8,956 nt of DNA from Clostridiales bacterium UBA3680 (GTDB taxonomy: Bacteria > Bacillota > Clostridia > Lachnospirales > CAG-274). The DNA is taken from contig DFJD01000006.1 of the NCBI GenBank assembly GCA_002372875.1, positions 992 through 9,947 of the forward strand, written 5' to 3'. Below the pieces are notes generated by a model. That model was given only the letters and a program-made list of their open reading frames with translations, was not told where the DNA came from and searched no databases. Positions 6,883 through 8,956 of the stretch are shown here, piece after piece. Each line of letters opens with the position of its first letter. The stretch's first letter is position 1. A program made the translations under genes and the position numbers.

Positions 6883-6934
6883 GGATATTTTTTAAGGGAG
6901 TGAAATCACACTCCCTTAAAAAATATCCTTTTTT
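6881..6934 (+). terminator. Long perfect terminator hairpin after the pseudouridine synthase
   Basis: Perfect 22-base arms (6881-6902 and 6909-6930) enclose a 6-base loop AAATCA and run into six T (6929-6934). The left arm starts within the TAA stop codon. The stem centre AAGGGAGTG/CACTCCCTT is GC-rich and the outer part is A/T. Being symmetric, with an A-run on the left side, it could also act on transcripts arriving from the right. Such length is more than termination needs. Confidence 0.88.
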
Positions 6935-6961
6935 ACAGCAAAATCTTTTCACACATAATGA

Positions 6962-7054
6962 AAGCATTTCTATCTGCTTAGTCAATGATATTCGTATTCC
7001 GCAGAAATAAATTTCTGCTACATACTCATAACCAACGGAATTGCAAGCAATTCC
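6962..7054. repeat. Array of short palindromes
   Basis: Three hairpin units follow one another. AAGCA/TGCTT occupies 6962-6979 (8-base loop). GCAGAAAT-AA-ATTTCTGC occupies 7001-7018. GGAATTGC-AA-GCAATTCC occupies 7037-7054. The last two have 8-base perfect arms around a central AA. The spacers between units are 21 and 18 bases and show weak similarity (ATATTCGTATTCC against ATACTCATAACC). Palindromes with changing stems and related spacers recall the hairpin arrays seen between genes in gut Clostridia. That likeness is from memory, not from a search. Confidence 0.6.
6981..7014 (+). repeat. 34-bp direct repeat, copy 1
   Basis: It begins GTCAATGATATTCG and ends GAAATAAATTT. It is identical over 34 bases to 7526-7559, in the same orientation. 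Identity stops abruptly on both sides. In this copy the right end completes the palindrome at 7001-7018. Confidence 0.95.
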
Positions 7055-7123
7055 AAATTCAGTGGGAGCTTGGTCTCCCACTGAATTTTAAGTAAGCACC
7101 CCCGCTTCTAAAGCGGGGGACTT
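7055..7123. mobile_element. IS200/IS605-like terminal hairpins, element remnant
   Basis: Two strong hairpins stand side by side. The first has 14-base perfect arms (7055-7068 and 7075-7088, core TTCAGTGGGAG) and a 6-base loop. The second has 9-base perfect arms CCCCCGCTT/AAGCGGGGG (7099-7107 and 7111-7119, loop CTA), extended by AAG/CTT across a small internal loop to 7094-7123. The AAGCACCCCCGC...GCGGGGGACTT form is what I associate with ends of IS200/IS605-type elements in Clostridia. Those elements use subterminal hairpins rather than terminal inverted repeats. No TnpA or TnpB reading frame is present in the window, so this is a remnant or a non-autonomous (MITE-like) copy. The exact element boundaries cannot be set from one copy. 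Confidence 0.55.
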
Positions 7124-7525
7124 CCTTAGTTTGTTACATTCTTGATTGATTATATTTTTGAACAGCAATAATTCATTTGTCAAGAGTCTGTAATATTTTT
7201 GAAAAAAACATTCACAAAATTTCAAAAGCCTATTGTTTAGCGAATTTCGACCACTTTTTTAAAAATTCAAAAAACTGTGCAAAACTCTGTGTTTTTACCC
7301 CTTTTTCAAGTGCATAACCTGTGCAAAAAGTGCAAAACTATGATGATAACCTATTTAAGGTAGTTTTTGGCTGTTCAAAACTCCAAAAGTTTTGAACAAA
7401 ATCAAAAAATATTCATATTACATTTGCTACTAAATTATTACAAAACTATTGCAAAAAAATAAATTTCGGCACTTTACACAAATAATTAACCTATACTGTT
7501 CATCACCAAAAAAGTCATCTGAGAT
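7124..7525. other. AT-rich stretch without a gene
   Basis: About 400 bases with no reading frame that has a ribosome binding site and a protein-like product on either strand. It is rich in T- and A-runs and in words such as TTCAAAA/TTTTGAA. GTGCAAAA recurs (7277, 7321, 7330) at irregular spacing. One clear palindrome is listed separately. It may be internal debris of a mobile element bounded by the 34-bp repeats, or an old intergenic region. Confidence 0.5.
7372..7398. repeat. Perfect 11-bp inverted repeat
   Basis: TGTTCAAAACT (7372-7382) and AGTTTTGAACA (7388-7398) enclose the loop CCAAA. No T-run follows on either strand, so it is not a standard terminator. It is the only strong hairpin inside the AT-rich stretch, and its function is unknown. 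Confidence 0.6.
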
Positions 7526-7559
7526 GTCAATGATATTCGTATTCCGCAGAAATAAATTT
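7526..7559 (+). repeat. 34-bp direct repeat, copy 2
   Basis: An exact second copy of 6981-7014, 545 bp away. Here the palindrome at its right end is broken: after AAATAAATTT the sequence continues GTTTC instead of CTGC. A small palindrome, CATCTGAGATG (7518-7528), overlaps its left edge, much as AAGCA...TGCTT precedes copy 1. It ends 38 bp from the oxidoreductase stop codon. Confidence 0.95.
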
Positions 7560-7597
7560 GTTTCACTGTTCTATCTTGCAGATCTTTCTTATCCATT

Positions 7598-8668
7598 TTA
7601 CAAGTCCTTAATATCAATTCTTTTTTCTGTCTTTTCGGATAAATATGAACCCTTTGTAAGCATTAATGAATATATACCTTCATCTCCGGGAGCTATCAAT
7701 TTCTCTTTATAGATAATAGCGTTTGCAAAGTTTTGAAGCATTTTTACATACAGTTCTCTGTCCGCTCCGACTTTAAAATGCTTTACCTCTCTTCTTTCGG
7801 TTAATTCCTCTCTTGAATTACAACTGTGATTTTTTCTGTATTCGTCTGTATCCTCAGAAAACTCGGTTATTTTCATTTCATTACCATTCAATTCAACAAA
7901 ACCCTTACTTCCCGATACGACCAATCTATCCTCATACATTCCCTCAGCTGTGGATATTATAAAGCAACCCGTTTTTCCGTCTGCATATTTCATAAGGATC
8001 GTCGCTTCGTCTTCTACATCAAAGTTATTATATTTACCCGTCATTACAAGAGACTGAATTTTTTCGGGCATTCCGAAAAGCCACTGCCAAATATCAAGAA
8101 AATGCTGTCCTTGATTAATTAAGGCACCTCCACCCTCTCCTGCTAAAGTGCTTCTCCATGAACTGCTGTTATGATATGCCGATGTTCTGAAATAACGGGT
8201 ATTTGTTGCCTGTATACGAAATATTTTTCCTATTCTTCCCTCATCAATTATTTTCTTGAGCTCATTATAATCCTCTCTTAACCTGTGATGAAACATAAGT
8301 CCGTAAACAAGACCCTTTTTATTTGCGGTCTCCGCCATCATTTTAGCATCCTTTAATTCAACTGCTGCAGGCTTATCACACATTACGTGTTTATTCAATT
8401 CAAAAGCCTTTAATGCTTGTGAAGGATGCAGTTTGTGAGGCGTTGTTATAATAAGTGCATCAAATTCTTCACGATGAGAGAAAAGCTCCTCCTCACTTCT
8501 GTATATTGCAAAACCTCCCAAATTCATTCCCCAATTATAAGCATCTTCACTTCTGCACACGGCACAGGTAAGTCTTGATCCCTCTATTTCTCCGTTTAAT
8601 ATCATCTGTGCATATTTTCTGCCCATGTTTCCTGTACCTATAATCGCAATTTTCACATCTTTTCCCAT
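7598..8668 (-). CDS. Gfo/Idh/MocA-family NAD(P)-dependent oxidoreductase
   Basis: A 356-residue cytoplasmic dehydrogenase of the glucose-fructose oxidoreductase/inositol dehydrogenase family, which oxidises or reduces sugars, inositols or related polyols. The N-terminal Rossmann fold shows GTGNMG (11-16). The catalytic-lysine motif, usually EKP, is CDKPAAV with K99. The C-terminal domain carries EGGGALINQGQHFLDIWQW, with H189 as the expected catalytic or substrate-side histidine. The substrate cannot be assigned. I chose the ATG at 8668: GGAGG (8681-8677) lies 8 bases before it, whereas the ATG at 8683 overlaps that site and would add only five residues. Its upstream neighbour is the tRNA cluster, whose terminator ends 9 bases before the ribosome binding site, so no promoter of its own is visible. 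No sugar genes are nearby. Confidence 0.93.
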   Translation of the reverse strand: MGKDVKIAIIGTGNMGRKYAQMILNGEIEGSRLTCAVCRSEDAYNWGMNLGGFAIYRSEEELFSHREEFDALIITTPHKLHPSQALKAFELNKHVMCDKPAAVELKDAKMMAETANKKGLVYGLMFHHRLREDYNELKKIIDEGRIGKIFRIQATNTRYFRTSAYHNSSSWRSTLAGEGGGALINQGQHFLDIWQWLFGMPEKIQSLVMTGKYNNFDVEDEATILMKYADGKTGCFIISTAEGMYEDRLVVSGSKGFVELNGNEMKITEFSEDTDEYRKNHSCNSREELTERREVKHFKVGADRELYVKMLQNFANAIIYKEKLIAPGDEGIYSLMLTKGSYLSEKTEKRIDIKDL

Positions 8669-8690
8669 AAATAATTCCTCCATTTATAAC

Positions 8691-8718
8691 AAAAAAAAGA
8701 CCGATCAACGGTCTTTTT
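8691..8718 (-). terminator. Terminator of the tRNA cluster
   Basis: On the minus strand, arms AAAAAGACCG and CGGTCTTTTT (8718-8709 and 8703-8694) enclose the loop TTGAT, and a T-run continues to 8691. It follows the initiator tRNA by only a few bases. It lies directly before the ribosome binding site of the oxidoreductase gene, so it could also limit read-through into that gene. Confidence 0.88.
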
Positions 8719-8722
8719 ATAG

Positions 8723-8796
<74 letters not shown>

Positions 8797-8802
8797 ACAA
8801 AG

Positions 8803-8884
8803 TGGATGGAGAAGGATTCGAACCTTCGAAAGCTGAGCTAACAGATTTACAGTCTGCCCCCTTTGGCCACTCGGGAACCCATCC
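8803..8884 (-). tRNA. tRNA-Tyr (anticodon GTA)
   Basis: An 82-base class II tRNA gene with the anticodon GTA at 8850-8848 in ACTGTAAAT. The acceptor strands GGATGGG and TCCATCC pair with one G-T. The long variable arm (about 8841-8826) is typical of bacterial tRNA-Tyr, and the T loop is TTCGAAT. The discriminator is A and CCA is not encoded. Its promoter lies immediately upstream. Confidence 0.96.
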
Positions 8885-8895
8885 AAATATATATT

Positions 8896-8924
8896 ATTAT
8901 ATCACAAATCGGCTGCAAATGCAA
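8896..8924 (-). promoter_or_regulatory. Promoter of tRNA-Tyr and tRNA-fMet
   Basis: On the minus strand, TTGCAT (8924-8919) and TATAAT (8901-8896) are 17 bases apart, with an extended TGA directly before the -10 box. Transcription would begin a few bases before the mature tRNA-Tyr 5' end. It lies between the upstream tRNA and tRNA-Tyr, so the cluster has at least this internal promoter. Confidence 0.75.
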
Positions 8925-8935
8925 CCACTTTTTCA

Positions 8936-8956
8936 AGCCGATGATCGGACTCGAAC
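8936..8956 (-). tRNA. Partial tRNA, 3' end only, probably tRNA-Thr
   Basis: The last 21 bases are the end of a tRNA cut by the window edge. They comprise G53, T loop TTCGAGT, T-stem strand CCGAT, acceptor strand CATCGGC and discriminator T73. A GCCGATG acceptor with T73 is common for tRNA-Thr in Firmicutes, but the anticodon is outside the window, so the identity is a guess. CCA is not encoded: the next bases are TGA. Confidence 0.75.

Noticed and set aside
6824..7081. Minus-strand 85-codon frame across the terminator hairpin and palindromes
   Set aside because: It is made of translated palindromes and terminator sequence. No ribosome binding site fits the start, so I treat it as chance.
6962..7123. 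CRISPR array
   Set aside because: The units are palindromes with different stems, not identical repeats with unique spacers, and no cas gene is present.
7277..7339. Iteron-like repeats of GTGCAAAA and DnaA-box-like TTATGCACA
   Set aside because: There are only three copies at irregular spacing, with mismatches to the DnaA box and no replication gene nearby. This is probably AT-rich word bias.
7518..7540. Terminator for the oxidoreductase gene (CATCTCAGATG then T-run on the minus strand)
   Set aside because: The stem would be only four base pairs. It is too weak to call a terminator, and no better one is visible downstream of the gene.

Overview
The window looks like chromosomal DNA of a low-GC Gram-positive anaerobe of the class Clostridia. 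A gut or rumen Ruminococcus/Oscillospiraceae-type organism is my best guess. The grounds are AT-rich spacers, strong AGGAGG-type ribosome binding sites, TTGACA/TATAAT-like promoters, a secreted protein ending in a dockerin-like module, tRNA genes without an encoded CCA end, and an IS200/IS605-like terminal hairpin. The genus is an inference. No single gene proves it.

Layout. (1) 2-2345, minus strand: argG (argininosuccinate synthase) followed by ilvE (branched-chain aminotransferase), both amino-acid biosynthesis genes, with a recognisable promoter in front of argG. (2) 2346-2654: a divergent, AT-rich regulatory spacer with several short palindromes. (3) 2664-4367, plus strand: a secreted multidomain protein (signal peptide, transglutaminase-like domain with a C-H-D triad, Thr/Glu-rich linker, BspA-type leucine-rich repeat, dockerin-like C terminus), closed by a strong terminator. 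(4) 4463-5061: a compact metal-response unit with a consensus promoter, a SmtB/ArsR-type operator, an ArsR-family repressor with an intact alpha-5 zinc-type site, and a free-standing heavy-metal-associated (HMA) domain protein. No transporter follows. (5) 5068-6934: a separate promoter, then a small winged-helix-like protein, a helical-repeat protein of unknown function and an RluA-family pseudouridine synthase, ending in a very long perfect terminator hairpin.

(6) 6935-7597: about 660 bp without a gene. It holds a string of palindromes, an IS200/IS605-like end hairpin, two exact copies of a 34-bp sequence 545 bp apart, and an AT-rich stretch with no coding signal. I read it as a decayed or non-autonomous mobile element. 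(7) 7598-8668, minus: a Gfo/Idh/MocA-type oxidoreductase. (8) 8691-8956, minus: a tRNA cluster (partial probable tRNA-Thr at the edge, tRNA-Tyr, initiator tRNA-Met) with its own promoter and a terminator lying just upstream of the oxidoreductase ribosome binding site.

Most of the window is ordinary housekeeping DNA. The items most worth a second look are the transporter-less ArsR-HMA pair, the palindrome and 34-bp-repeat region, the dockerin with a degenerate second calcium loop, and the oxidoreductase placed directly behind a tRNA terminator. I found no convincing evidence of a wholly new defence or mobile system.
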